NCBI GenBank assembly: GCA_029210125.1
Contig: JARGPR010000005.1
Span: forward strand, 139,666-203,665
Direction: 5' to 3'
Source of the DNA: Pseudomonadales bacterium
GTDB taxonomy: Bacteria > Pseudomonadota > Gammaproteobacteria > Pseudomonadales > JAHRWD01
DNA: 64,000 bases
Notes under the pieces: generated by a model
The model's input: the letters and a program-made list of their open reading frames with translations, nothing else
What the model was told of the DNA's origin: nothing
Database searches by the model: none
Translations under genes and position numbers: made by a program
In this document: positions 38,113 to 46,766 of the stretch, piece by piece
How positions within the stretch are numbered: the first letter of the stretch is position 1
Layout: each line of letters begins with the position of its first letter

Positions 38113-40536
38113 TTAACGATTCTGGTATCTGTTCAGATCAAATAGACCTGAGGTAACGGGATTTTGTTGCGCGTAATAATTCTGAAACCAGTCGGATATT
38201 TGCCAGAAATCAGTGTGGGTGCGCCGTATCCCAAATCGATCTACAAATATTTCATAGTCTTTACGGTTTTTGATTTTGGCGTAGCGATCCGCAAATTCAT
38301 CCGCTTGAGCCAGCTCAATGTCGAAGAAAAAGTTTGGGTAGGAGCCCTGCAAACCTTTCATTATGGTTAACGTATCGGATTGGGTGTCACGCCTGTCATC
38401 ATCATTGCTATCGTGTAAAGAGCTAATGGTTTTGTAGGCTTTGTTGCGTATCAGCGTATAGGCAAACCCTTGTTTGCTGTCTTCGTTTCTAATTCTTACG
38501 AAGGCCAGATCCGGGAAGACCTGAAGAATGGAGCCTTTAATTTCACCAACTTTCAACATAGCTGAATCAGCAGTTTGTTCAGCATTTGATTCTGAAGTGG
38601 GCTCACAGGGTTTGGTGTTGCAGCGTTTTAACAGCCCGCTGGATGCGGCCATAGGCCCAAGGTGAGCTTCTAATTGCTGATAAAGCTCCCGTTGGGGATC
38701 ATCGGTTTGGTAGCCGGTTACTAGTTCTTGCTGCAGCCAGCGGCCATTTTTGTCGACAGCTTTTTCTAGTTTTTCCAGAACCCCAACGTACCAGGAGTCT
38801 CGAATAATTTTTCGTTTGTTGGCAGGTAAAAATGCCAGAAAGCTATCTTCGCCGTCAGTTCTGAGAAAATCCATATAGAGTCTCGTATTCAGTTGATGGC
38901 CAACGTTTCCGTATACGTTAAAACCCGCTACCAATAGATAGTGGATACGCTCTAACAGGGGGTAGTCGATAACCCAGGCGGTTTCTGGGTAGTCGCCGGC
39001 TAGTCCAAAATTGACTGAGGCGCTGTCAAAGTGCCTGAATATGGTCAATGCAGCATTTGGGTTGTTACCGTCGCCGTTCCAGAGCAGTTCCATCGATTGA
39101 GATAGATCCTTTTGACGAGTGAGGTTGGCAAAATTTTCACGTTTGGCTTTTTCATACTGCTGTAATTTGCCTTTATATTCTGTCCATGCGGCGGTCAAAT
39201 TCAGCGTATCACCTAACTCCGAGGGTATCTTCAAATCGTTGGAAAACGATCTTAGAAAGTCGGCGTCGTCGGTTTTAAGGTAGTGGTCAGGATTAAAAAA
39301 GAATACCCAGAATTGGTTTTCAATCACACTCAGTGCGATTTGACCTCGGCATACAGGACCTTTAATAAAACCTTCAATAAAGAATTTGGCATTGTCCAGC
39401 AAAAAGCGATAGCGCATGTTGGGGGGGATGGCTTCATACACTTTGAATGGGTTTGCGGCGATGCGAGCATCGTAAGAGGGTAGCTCGCTGACTTCATAGT
39501 CGGGCGTGTAAAATAGCTCCTTATAGCGGGACATCTTTTGTGGCGATAGCTCATAAACGACATGGTCTTTTGCTACGATAGATGCGGGGTAGTTGCGCAA
39601 TCGATAATAAAAGGGTGATGCGCCGGGGTCATCGTAGGGGCGTAGACTTGGGATTTCCGCAATCGGTTGTCCGGGTGGTGTGGTCGAACGAACCAGCCGG
39701 TAAAACTCACGGACAGGGGTATCGGCGAAATGGATGTGGGCTTGAAACAGGTGCTCGTAAAGGTAGCGGCTGACCAGCTTTTGTTTATTGCTGCCGCCGT
39801 TAAAAAAAGATTCCCATTGGTGTATTTGTTCCTGCGAATGCTTGTGTGACGCGACAGGCGGTGAAGCGGGAGAGCCTTGGGCAAGCCACTGCACCAGGGT
39901 TTTATATTCCTGGTCGCTTAGGTTGGGCATGGCATAGGGCATACCCCAGCTGGGATGATCTTCGGCATATTGTTGGAATTCATCCACCGTTGGGCAAACC
40001 TGAGCTCGATTCAAGCCAAGATCAAATTCTTCGGATAACATGCCCACCCGTGCTTGTGGGTGTAGTTGTTTTTGTCGCAGCAATTTATAGAGTACAGATT
40101 GCTCCAGGTTTTGAGCGGGTGTGTTTTCGCCTTGATTACTTTCATTAAGCACTGGGTGAAATTTCTTGGCGCGCCATTGTTCGGTGGTAGTGGCATCGAT
40201 ATTCAGGCGTGTGGGTTCTGTGCCAAAGATACGAGCGCCGTCGTAAACAAGTTGTTTGCTGGCACCACGTGTGATGCCGTCTATAGATGACAGCTTTAAC
40301 TGGCAGGGGGCGTCATAACAGCCATGGCATACCGTGCAACGTTGTTCGAGTATCGGTTTGACCTGGTCGATGTATGAAATGGGTTCGACAGGCAGGGATA
40401 ACAGCAGGTTATAGTCCAACGTTGTTTGAGCGTTTATTTTGCTAACTCCGCGCACCGCGCAGCCCGTTAGAAATAGGGTAACGACTAGTAGTTTTGCCAA
40501 TGCTTGCATTGTGGCTGGGGACGCTAATCTGTACAT
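38113..40536 (-). CDS. cti: Fatty acid cis/trans isomerase (cytochrome-type lipoprotein)
   Basis: Converts cis unsaturated membrane fatty acids to trans forms under solvent, heat or salt stress; 807 residues. A lipoprotein-like signal (LFLTGC) at about residues 20-26 indicates periplasmic anchoring. The haem c attachment motif CTVCHGC occurs near residue 68, as required in Pseudomonas Cti. Family blocks DYPLLERIHYLLVAGFNVYGN and GHQLNTRLYMDFLR are visible. The start at 40536 has AGGA eleven bases upstream; an in-frame ATG at 40509 has none. Confidence 0.92.
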   Translation of the reverse strand: MYRLASPATMQALAKLLVVTLFLTGCAVRGVSKINAQTTLDYNLLLSLPVEPISYIDQVKPILEQRCTVCHGCYDAPCQLKLSSIDGITRGASKQLVYDGARIFGTEPTRLNIDATTTEQWRAKKFHPVLNESNQGENTPAQNLEQSVLYKLLRQKQLHPQARVGMLSEEFDLGLNRAQVCPTVDEFQQYAEDHPSWGMPYAMPNLSDQEYKTLVQWLAQGSPASPPVASHKHSQEQIHQWESFFNGGSNKQKLVSRYLYEHLFQAHIHFADTPVREFYRLVRSTTPPGQPIAEIPSLRPYDDPGASPFYYRLRNYPASIVAKDHVVYELSPQKMSRYKELFYTPDYEVSELPSYDARIAANPFKVYEAIPPNMRYRFLLDNAKFFIEGFIKGPVCRGQIALSVIENQFWVFFFNPDHYLKTDDADFLRSFSNDLKIPSELGDTLNLTAAWTEYKGKLQQYEKAKRENFANLTRQKDLSQSMELLWNGDGNNPNAALTIFRHFDSASVNFGLAGDYPETAWVIDYPLLERIHYLLVAGFNVYGNVGHQLNTRLYMDFLRTDGEDSFLAFLPANKRKIIRDSWYVGVLEKLEKAVDKNGRWLQQELVTGYQTDDPQRELYQQLEAHLGPMAASSGLLKRCNTKPCEPTSESNAEQTADSAMLKVGEIKGSILQVFPDLAFVRIRNEDSKQGFAYTLIRNKAYKTISSLHDSNDDDRRDTQSDTLTIMKGLQGSYPNFFFDIELAQADEFADRYAKIKNRKDYEIFVDRFGIRRTHTDFWQISDWFQNYYAQQNPVTSGLFDLNRYQNR

Positions 40537-40592
40537 ATGCTCAATCTTCCTGGATGCGGTTTGAGGGCAAGGGTTTAAGGGCAGATGTTTTG

Positions 40593-41096
40593 TTACGGGA
40601 TTTTATCCAGCACTATAAACGAATAGCCCGGTGTATCTTGTGTTGGTTTTATCTCTTCACGGCTTTGTTCATGCCATTGTTGGCTATCGTAACTGGGAAA
40701 AAAGGCATCACCCTCGAAGTTGGCGTGAACCTGGGTCAGGTACATACGATCTACTTTTGGTAGTAATTGCTGGTAGATGTTTGCACCGCCAATCACCATA
40801 AATTCATCCAGCCCCATCGATTCGGCGGTGGTTTTTGCAAGATCAAGACCCTCTTCAAGGCTGTGTCTGACCTCAACTTCCGGGAACTGAAAATTTTTAT
40901 CCCGGCTGATCACAATATGGGGGCGGCCGGGCAGGGGCTTGCCCAGTGAATCAAAGGTTTTGCGCCCCATCAGTAGCGGTTTGCCCATCGTGATTTTTTT
41001 AAAGTATTTAAGATCCGCAGGAATATACCAGGGCATTTGGTTGTTGATCCCGATGACCCTGTTCTCGGCAACCGCAACAATGAGTGCGCAACGCAT
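40593..41096 (-). CDS. folA: Dihydrofolate reductase
   Basis: NADPH-dependent enzyme making tetrahydrofolate; 167 residues. Family motifs: NRVIGINNQMPWYIPADLKYFK (with the PW active-site region at the N-terminus), MGRKTFDSLGKPLPGR and VIGGANIYQQLLP. A cytosolic housekeeping gene and the usual target of trimethoprim. It is upstream of cti on the same strand and divergent from the DUF1538 unit, with 207 bp between. Confidence 0.95.
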   Translation of the reverse strand: MRCALIVAVAENRVIGINNQMPWYIPADLKYFKKITMGKPLLMGRKTFDSLGKPLPGRPHIVISRDKNFQFPEVEVRHSLEEGLDLAKTTAESMGLDEFMVIGGANIYQQLLPKVDRMYLTQVHANFEGDAFFPSYDSQQWHEQSREEIKPTQDTPGYSFIVLDKIP

Positions 41097-41303
41097 CTTG
41101 AATTCATCCTGTTCAAAAAAGGCAATAGTATACAGTCGTAGAGGTCCATCATACTTGGTTTTTAGGTTGGGCAGTTAGGCTGATTTCATGCAATTTTTGT
41201 GGATATAAGATTGCGGGTTTGCAGTTTTTTAGGCATTGTGAGGAGGTTCATACCTCCCTGAATGTGTATGTATTTATAAGGCTCGCGGTTCTTGAAAAGC
41301 ACA

Positions 41304-42026
41304 ATGTTAAAACTGATGTGGTCGATGCTAAGTAGCGTGCGCGACCTATTGCCTATTGTGCTGGTAATCCTTTTTTTTCAGTTCTTTGTACTGCAGCAGC
41401 CGCTCCCGAATATCGGCCAGTTATTGCTGGGCGTACTGTTTGTAATTATTGGTTTGACCTTCTTTATTCACGGTCTGGAGCAAGGGTTGTTTCCAATTGG
41501 CGAATCGATGGCAAATGCATTTGCCCGTAAGGGCAGCGTATTTTGGCTGGTCACTTTTGCCTTCTGCCTTGGGTTTGGTACCACGGTAGCGGAACCCGCT
41601 CTTATTGCCGTGGCTGCAGAGGCCGCTAGTGTTGCCGCGAATGGTCATATGATCGAATCTACTGATGCCGCGAGATTACAGTATGCAACCGGGTTGCGGC
41701 TTACCGTGGCATTTTCTGTGGGCGTGGCGATTGTGATTGGTGTGGTTCGCATCCTCAAAGGGTGGCCGATTCACTGGATTATTATCGGCGGATATTTGCT
41801 GGTAGTAGTGATGACCATGTTTGCCCCGAAAGAGATTATAGGAATTGCTTATGACTCCGGTGGCGTCACTACATCCACCATTACGGTCCCGCTGGTGACG
41901 GCGCTTGGGGTAGGGTTGGCATCCTCTATTCGTGGCCGAAACCCGATGATTGACGGCTTTGGTCTTATCGCATTTGCCTCCTTAACGCCGATCATATTTG
42001 TGATGGCTTACGGCATGATGATTTGA
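41304..42026 (+). CDS. DUF1538 family membrane protein, first subunit
   Basis: About 240 residues with six to seven hydrophobic helices. Characteristic blocks: [18 protein letters not shown]-like start, [18 protein letters not shown], and [19 protein letters not shown] followed by [20 protein letters not shown]. The same blocks recur in the next gene, so the pair is a duplication that probably assembles as a heteromer. The AEP and DSGGVTT motifs inside helices look like ion- or substrate-binding breaks in a transporter, but no substrate is known. ATG at 41304; a TTG at 41292 is possible. The stop overlaps the next start in TGATG. Confidence 0.82.
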   Translation: MLKLMWSMLSSVRDLLPIVLVILFFQFFVLQQPLPNIGQLLLGVLFVIIGLTFFIHGLEQGLFPIGESMANAFARKGSVFWLVTFAFCLGFGTTVAEPALIAVAAEAASVAANGHMIESTDAARLQYATGLRLTVAFSVGVAIVIGVVRILKGWPIHWIIIGGYLLVVVMTMFAPKEIIGIAYDSGGVTTSTITVPLVTALGVGLASSIRGRNPMIDGFGLIAFASLTPIIFVMAYGMMI

Positions 42027-42850
42027 TGGATATTTTTGCACAATTACTAGATACCACCCTGGGCACTCTTAAGGATGTATTTCCTATTGCGGTCATTATC
42101 TTCGGCTTTCAGTTTTTCGTAATTCGCAAAAAACCCGCCAATCTTGCCGAGATTTTAATGGGTTTTGTCTGGGTGGTAGTTGGGCTCTCCTTCTTCCTGC
42201 TGGGCCTTGAGTGGTGCCTGTTTCCCCTTGGGAGGTTAATGGCGGAACAATTAACAGACCCAATGTTTATCCACGGTGTTGAATCCGGCCAACAACTAGC
42301 AACCGCAGTTAACACAATTGACTGGCTCGACTACTACTGGGTTTACCTGTTTGCATTTTTGATTGGTTTTAGTACCACCATTGCTGAACCATCATTGATG
42401 GCGGTTGCCATAAAAGCCCATGAGGTTTCCGGTGGTGCTATCGGCGTTTGGGGTTTGCGGATAGCGGTTGCGAATGGTGTTGCAGTCGGTATTTCATTGG
42501 GTTGTTACCGTATTGTGGTGGGTGACCCCATCCACTGGTACATTATCGCCGGCTACATTGTGGTGGTGATTCAGACTACCTTTGCGCCCAAAATGATTAT
42601 CCCGCTGGCATATGATTCTGGCGGTGTTACCACTTCCACTGTGACCGTACCACTGGTTGCAGCCCTGGGTTTGGGGTTGTCGGAAACCGTACCCGGAAGG
42701 AACCCACTTATTGATGGTTTCGGTCTGATCGCGTTTGCCAGTCTGTTTCCTGTTATATCCGTTATGGCCTATGCACAGCTATCTGAAATACGTGCACGTG
42801 GCGCGAGAAAAATGGCTGAAAAGCGATATGAAGAAAAAAATGTAATGTAA
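42026..42850 (+). CDS. DUF1538 family membrane protein, second subunit
   Basis: 274 residues, a diverged copy of the preceding protein. It repeats the blocks DVFPIAVIIFGFQFFVIRKKP, FSTTIAEPSLMAVAIKAH and [19 protein letters not shown] then [17 protein letters not shown]. It has a longer loop near residues 75-100 and a charged C-terminal tail (ARGARKMAEKRYEEKN) on one side of the membrane. The start overlaps the first subunit's stop by one base, so the two are translationally coupled and likely made in equal amounts. A 78-bp gap leads to the PII-like gene. Confidence 0.82.
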   Translation: MDIFAQLLDTTLGTLKDVFPIAVIIFGFQFFVIRKKPANLAEILMGFVWVVVGLSFFLLGLEWCLFPLGRLMAEQLTDPMFIHGVESGQQLATAVNTIDWLDYYWVYLFAFLIGFSTTIAEPSLMAVAIKAHEVSGGAIGVWGLRIAVANGVAVGISLGCYRIVVGDPIHWYIIAGYIVVVIQTTFAPKMIIPLAYDSGGVTTSTVTVPLVAALGLGLSETVPGRNPLIDGFGLIAFASLFPVISVMAYAQLSEIRARGARKMAEKRYEEKNVM

Positions 42851-42928
42851 TGTTAGCGATAGAAGGGTACGTAAACGTGCTCACAACAACGAAATTAGAA
42901 CGGGGCAGCGCGGCTGAGGGGCGATTTT

Positions 42929-43282
42929 ATGCACTTTAAAATGATAATGGTTTTTGTTGAAGATGATAAAACCGACGCAGTAATGGATGCAGCACGTGAT
43001 GCGGGTGCGACCGGAGCTACGGTGATCAGTAATGCGCGGGGAGAGGGTCTTAAAAAAAGTAAAACTTTTTTTGGGCTTTCGCTGGAAACCCAAAGGGACG
43101 TTGTGTTGTTTCTTGTTGAGGAGCACCGCAGCCGCCGTATCCTGGAAGAGATTGGTCGAGTGGGTATGTTTGATGCCAAGCCAGGAACCGGTATCGCTTT
43201 TCAGATTGATGTCGAAGATGCGCTGGGTGTAGCACATCAGGCTCAAAAAATAGTAGAGGATGTTACGGAGATTTCAAAATGA
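42929..43282 (+). CDS. PII-like signalling protein
   Basis: 117 residues with the ferredoxin-like order of PII proteins: an N-terminal strand FKMIMVFVEDDKTDAVMDAA, an ATGATVISNARGEG segment, a short T-loop region and VVLFLVEEHRSRRILEEIGR. The T-loop lacks the tyrosine that GlnD uridylylates in GlnB/GlnK, and the PII signature around it is not conserved, so this is a PII-like protein, not a standard nitrogen regulator. It probably binds a nucleotide and controls the neighbouring membrane proteins (inference). GAGGGG lies eight bases before the ATG and its stop overlaps the CBS gene start by four bases (ATGA). Confidence 0.8.
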   Translation: MHFKMIMVFVEDDKTDAVMDAARDAGATGATVISNARGEGLKKSKTFFGLSLETQRDVVLFLVEEHRSRRILEEIGRVGMFDAKPGTGIAFQIDVEDALGVAHQAQKIVEDVTEISK

Positions 43283-43674
43283 GCAGGAAGGTAATCAAGG
43301 TTAAAGATGTGATGGTGGAGCGCCACCTGGAGCTGGATGGCCTGGCCACCGTTAAAGAAGCGCTAGATCTAATGAAGGAAAATAATGCGGAAATTGTGAT
43401 CGTAAAAAAACGTACTGAACACGATGCATTCGGTATTGTTTTACTGTCGGATATTGTTAAAAAAGTGTTGGCGAAAGACAAGGCGCCGGACCGGGTTAAT
43501 GTCTATGAAATAATGTCTAAGCCCGTGGTTCCTGTCGATGCTGACCTCGATGTACGCTACTGCGCACGACTTTTTGATCGCTTTGGTTTCTCCAATGCGC
43601 CGGTTATTACAAATGGCGAGGTGGTGGGTATTGTCAGCTACAGTGAATTGATCTTCCATGGGTTGGTAGATTAG
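43279..43674 (+). CDS. CBS-domain pair protein
   Basis: 131 residues made of two CBS motifs and nothing else. CBS1 is about residues 8-65 (VKDVMVERHLELDGLATVKEALDLM then FGIVLLSDIVKKVL); CBS2 about 72-131 (VYEIMSKPVVPVDADLDV then GEVVGIVSYSELI). CBS pairs bind adenine nucleotides and regulate channels and enzymes. The ATGA overlap with the PII-like gene means coupled translation, so both sensors likely serve the same DUF1538 complex. Confidence 0.88.
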   Translation: MSRKVIKVKDVMVERHLELDGLATVKEALDLMKENNAEIVIVKKRTEHDAFGIVLLSDIVKKVLAKDKAPDRVNVYEIMSKPVVPVDADLDVRYCARLFDRFGFSNAPVITNGEVVGIVSYSELIFHGLVD

Positions 43675-43721
43675 GTTGACAAAGGCACCGCAACCACAAA
43701 GACCTTTATTCACAAAACCTT

Positions 43722-44594
43722 ATGTGGATTAGCTTTACCCTCCTGGCCGCGTTCATGCAGTCCTGGAGAAATACCTTTCAAAACCAGCTCAGTAAACAGG
43801 TCAGTGTAACCGGCGTTACCCTGTCTCGGTTTTTGTTCGCAACACCTATCGCTGGTGGCTATCTGGTTGCGCTGTACTGGTGGAACCCCGGTACTGAACT
43901 TATCCACATTAATCATGAGTTCGCTGGCTACGTTATCGGCGCATCTCTGATGCAAATATTGGCCACTGTGATGATGGTCAAACTGTTCAAGCAAAAAAAT
44001 TTCTCTACCGGCGTTGGTCTAGCCAAAAGCGAAGCGTTAATCGCAGCGGTACTGGGGATTTTATTCTTCGGCACCAGCTTATCTATGCTGGGATGGGTTG
44101 GCGTATTAGTTGGCAGCGTAGCGGTATTTATATTAAGTACCCAGTCGGGTTTACGTGGTGTTTCTCCGGGAACCTTCTTTATTGGTTTAGCCAGCGGTGG
44201 ATCATTTGCGTTGACCTCGCTGTGGGTAAGAGAAGCCAGTATCACCTCTGATCTGCCCGTGCTTTTTCGGGCAGCCTGGGTTTTGTTGTTTGTGCTATCG
44301 ATACAGACGGTTCTTCTTCTTGCTTACATTGTGATTAAGGAGAGCGGTACGCTGGCTGACCTTTTTGCGCGACCGAAACTGCTCTTTCTCACTGGGTTTG
44401 CGGGTTGTGCAGGCTCGCTGGGCTGGTTTACTGCCATGTCTATACAGGCGGTACCCTATGTGAAAACACTGGGTCAGATCGAAATTTTCTTCACTATTTT
44501 TCTGTCAATATTCTGGCTGAAAGAACCAGCAAAAATAAAAGATATTAGTGGGTTGATACTGATCGGGATTTCAGCGGCATTGGTTATTTGGTAG
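43722..44594 (+). CDS. EamA/DMT superfamily transporter
   Basis: 290 residues, ten hydrophobic helices in two EamA repeats (about residues 1-140 and 150-290). Examples are FATPIAGGYLVALYWWNP, GLAKSEALIAAVLGILFFG and the C-terminal GLILIGISAALVIW. Members export metabolites or amino acids; substrate unknown. It follows the CBS gene by 47 bp on the same strand and may belong to the same transcript. Convergent with the YkgJ gene. Confidence 0.82.
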   Translation: MWISFTLLAAFMQSWRNTFQNQLSKQVSVTGVTLSRFLFATPIAGGYLVALYWWNPGTELIHINHEFAGYVIGASLMQILATVMMVKLFKQKNFSTGVGLAKSEALIAAVLGILFFGTSLSMLGWVGVLVGSVAVFILSTQSGLRGVSPGTFFIGLASGGSFALTSLWVREASITSDLPVLFRAAWVLLFVLSIQTVLLLAYIVIKESGTLADLFARPKLLFLTGFAGCAGSLGWFTAMSIQAVPYVKTLGQIEIFFTIFLSIFWLKEPAKIKDISGLILIGISAALVIW

Positions 44595-44648
44595 CTTGAC
44601 CTGTCTGGTTTTGTTTGGCTTTATTTAATTGATGAGCTTAAGAAAAAA

Positions 44649-44963
44649 CTAACAATCAGACAAAGTCATTTTGTGATAGTCAGCACGAATAGTTTTACAT
44701 TCGCCCCCACCCATCTCAAGCTCCCGGCATATATCCGGTCGCACGTTATAAATAGTACAGGCCATGGTGTTTCGGTTCAGCGCCGAACACCAGCCATCAT
44801 CAAGCCGTGCCATCGTCCTGCCACCCCATTGATCTTCTTCTATATGCCTTTCGGGTACCCCTGTTTCTGTCAGTATAAAAACCTCGAGTCGACAACAGCA
44901 AGCTTCACACTTGGAGCAGGTTGGTTGGGTATTTGTTTTAAATGCGGTGTTGGTATTGGTCAA
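44649..44963 (-). CDS. YkgJ family cysteine-cluster protein
   Basis: 104 residues. The metal-binding cysteine pattern of the family is visible: CSKCEACCCRLEVF near the N-terminus, then DDGWCSALNRNTMACTIYNVRPDICRELEMG. Eleven cysteines in total suggest a zinc or iron-sulfur site; function unknown. The start is TTG inside the crotonase stop (TTGA overlap), so it is translated together with the upstream gene. Confidence 0.85.
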   Translation of the reverse strand: MTNTNTAFKTNTQPTCSKCEACCCRLEVFILTETGVPERHIEEDQWGGRTMARLDDGWCSALNRNTMACTIYNVRPDICRELEMGGGECKTIRADYHKMTLSDC

Positions 44964-45655
44964 TAGTTGATCGCCTGTACATCTTTAAGGTGCGACAAGA
45001 CTGCTTCAGAAAGCGTATTCCGGTCCCATTTTTTCGTAATAGCGTAACACTTGCTATCAAGCTCCCTGAGGTCATCAACTTTAGCATCGACTGCGGCTTT
45101 TAGTTGATTTTTGTCCTCATATAGTTCGTGAATAAATTCGAGCTTATAGGCCTCTTCTGGTGAGTATGCGCGCGCATGAAGTATGAACTCGGTCATCCGA
45201 TGTGAGGGGATGGCGTGACCGGCGATCATGCTCATCCATTTAGGAACCGCCATGTTATTTCTAATCTCATTCATCTGAATTCGATAGTCACCGTTTTGCA
45301 TAATTCGATAATCGCAGGCCATCGCCATAATGCAGCCACCGGCAATTGCATGGCCTGAGACCACAGCAACGGTTGGTATAGGGAAGGTAAACAGCCTCAA
45401 CATAGTACGGGCAAACATCTGGGTGAATCTGCTGTTTTCCTGGGCATCGATCGTAGCCAGGTATTTGAGGTCTAAACCGGCGCAAAAGATGTTTTCCCTG
45501 CCGCTTAAGACCAGCACTTTTACACGATGCTTTTCCATGTGATCAAGGGCTGAATGAAGCTCGTTGAAAAAAATAGGGTTCATGGCATTGGCTTTGGCAT
45601 CGTCAAAGTTGATGCGGCCAATGTTGTTGCTGATTCTAAAATGTACCTTTTCCAT
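44960..45655 (-). CDS. Crotonase/enoyl-CoA hydratase family protein
   Basis: 231 residues. The oxyanion-hole pieces are FCAGLDLKYL and SGHAIAGGCIMAMACDYRIM. The first hydratase glutamate (GGGCE position) is isoleucine here, while a glutamate occurs further on in QMNEIRNNMAVP. A single catalytic acid is the pattern of enoyl-CoA isomerases rather than hydratases, so the reaction may be isomerisation. AAGGA lies eight bases before the ATG at 45655; the frame is open nine codons upstream without support. Confidence 0.82.
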   Translation of the reverse strand: MEKVHFRISNNIGRINFDDAKANAMNPIFFNELHSALDHMEKHRVKVLVLSGRENIFCAGLDLKYLATIDAQENSRFTQMFARTMLRLFTFPIPTVAVVSGHAIAGGCIMAMACDYRIMQNGDYRIQMNEIRNNMAVPKWMSMIAGHAIPSHRMTEFILHARAYSPEEAYKLEFIHELYEDKNQLKAAVDAKVDDLRELDSKCYAITKKWDRNTLSEAVLSHLKDVQAINY

Positions 45656-46020
45656 ATCTAGTTCCTTATTATTTTTTCCCACTTTACTTTTTAAAAGGTT
45701 CGTTCTGCAACTCTAACGTAACTCTGCTGACAACGCAGATAATTATTCCTCCCTGTGGTTATAAAAAAAAGGGGAATTCTGGCAAGATGTTTTACACTGG
45801 CAGGGTTGACCTACGAAGCTCGCTGGTAATTTAGGTCAACGACGGTAATTGGATTCCGAGGGGAACCAATGCGTTCGGCGAGTGACGCGCTCTGATTCAC
45901 GATGGTGAATCTAAGAGTTATAGAGTAAATATTTAGCTGAACGCAGGCGTAACATAATTGTGAACATGTAGAGATATTGTCTGGTTGGGTAATCATTGGA
46001 CAATTTTTTCAGGGATAAGA
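45656..46020. other. Non-coding region with two hairpins, before the fdsG-like gene
   Basis: 365 bp without a supportable gene. Two stem-loops stand side by side: ATTGG-A-TTCC / GGAA-CCAAT at 45848-45870 (one bulged A), and GATTCAC / GTGAATC with a GATG loop at 45894-45911. They may be an RNA leader or operator repeats for the damaged formate dehydrogenase operon. No riboswitch class is recognised. Confidence 0.35.
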
Positions 46021-46605
46021 ATGAATAGCGCAACAATCGATTCAAAGATCGACGATATATTGGCGCAGACCATGCGTCTGCCGGGCGCATTGCTGCCGGT
46101 TCTGCACCGCTTGCAGGCGCTATCTGGCTACGTACCGGCGCAATCAATACCGGTAATTGCCGCAAAACTGAACCTATCCCGTGCTGAAGTCCACGGCGTA
46201 ATCTGTTTCTACCATCACTTCCATAGCGAGCCAGCGGGTATACACACTGTAAAAATATGTAGGGGTGAAGCTTGTCAGGCGGTGGGCGGCCGTGGGCTTG
46301 AACGTCACGTTAAGAATCGATTAAAGGTAGAGTTCGGTGATACCAGTAAAGGTGGCCAAATCACGCTGGAGCCAGTTTACTGCCTGGGTAATTGTGCTTG
46401 CGGACCTGTTTATGTAGCGGATGTTGCTGAGCTGTTTGACGCAGGTTTTTGTGATGGTCACCAAAGCTGCGAATTGAGTTTGGGCCTGACCTACCAAATC
46501 CCCTACCTAAAAAACCAGCAGTGGCTTATTTTTTCGTGCCAGACTAGCGTGTCCCTCTACGTTGGCTCGCAGCGTGCGTTAGATACGAATGAGCAGGCAA
46601 TATGA
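46021..46605 (+). CDS. NAD-dependent formate dehydrogenase gamma subunit-like protein (FdsG/NuoE type), altered C-terminus
   Basis: 194 residues. Residues 1-145 are a clear NuoE/FdsG domain: LPGALLPVLHRLQALSGYVP, LNLSRAEVHGVICFYHHF, and the [2Fe-2S] cysteines in CRGEACQAVGG and VYCLGNCACGP. In FdsG this carries electrons from formate dehydrogenase to the NADH-binding beta subunit. After CACGP the sequence no longer looks like the family (FDAGFCDGHQSCELSLGLTY onward). The beta and alpha subunits expected downstream are absent; only an FdsB-like vestige remains. The gene is likely decaying. Confidence 0.7.
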   Translation: MNSATIDSKIDDILAQTMRLPGALLPVLHRLQALSGYVPAQSIPVIAAKLNLSRAEVHGVICFYHHFHSEPAGIHTVKICRGEACQAVGGRGLERHVKNRLKVEFGDTSKGGQITLEPVYCLGNCACGPVYVADVAELFDAGFCDGHQSCELSLGLTYQIPYLKNQQWLIFSCQTSVSLYVGSQRALDTNEQAI

Positions 46606-46650
46606 CATTGGCCAGATTTACTCGTGATGGACGACACATAATCTATACTT
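46521..46650 (+). pseudogene. Vestige of an FdsB-like N-terminus
   Basis: In a frame different from the fdsG-like gene, GTG at 46521 opens VAYFFVPD and stops at 46547. The fdsG frame then gives CQTSVSLYVGSQRALD. Together they resemble the start of formate dehydrogenase beta subunits (xYFVPCDTSALSLGSE), interrupted by a small deletion. No flavin or 4Fe-4S motifs follow. The match is from memory of the family and needs alignment. Confidence 0.4.
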
Positions 46651-46766
46651 ACCCAAAAAGAGTTTTGAGCCAATTCGTGTTCAACCGTCTTTTTTCCGGT
46701 GATGTTATTCCAACCGATGTTCCCAAAAGAAGAGATCAAAAAATAAAAATGAACTGGAGGAATCAA

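Noticed and set aside
46602-46766. N-terminal extension of the binding protein back to 46602
   Set aside because: A GTG at 46767 has an ideal GGAGG site and is followed by a signal sequence; the upstream part overlaps the fds vestige.
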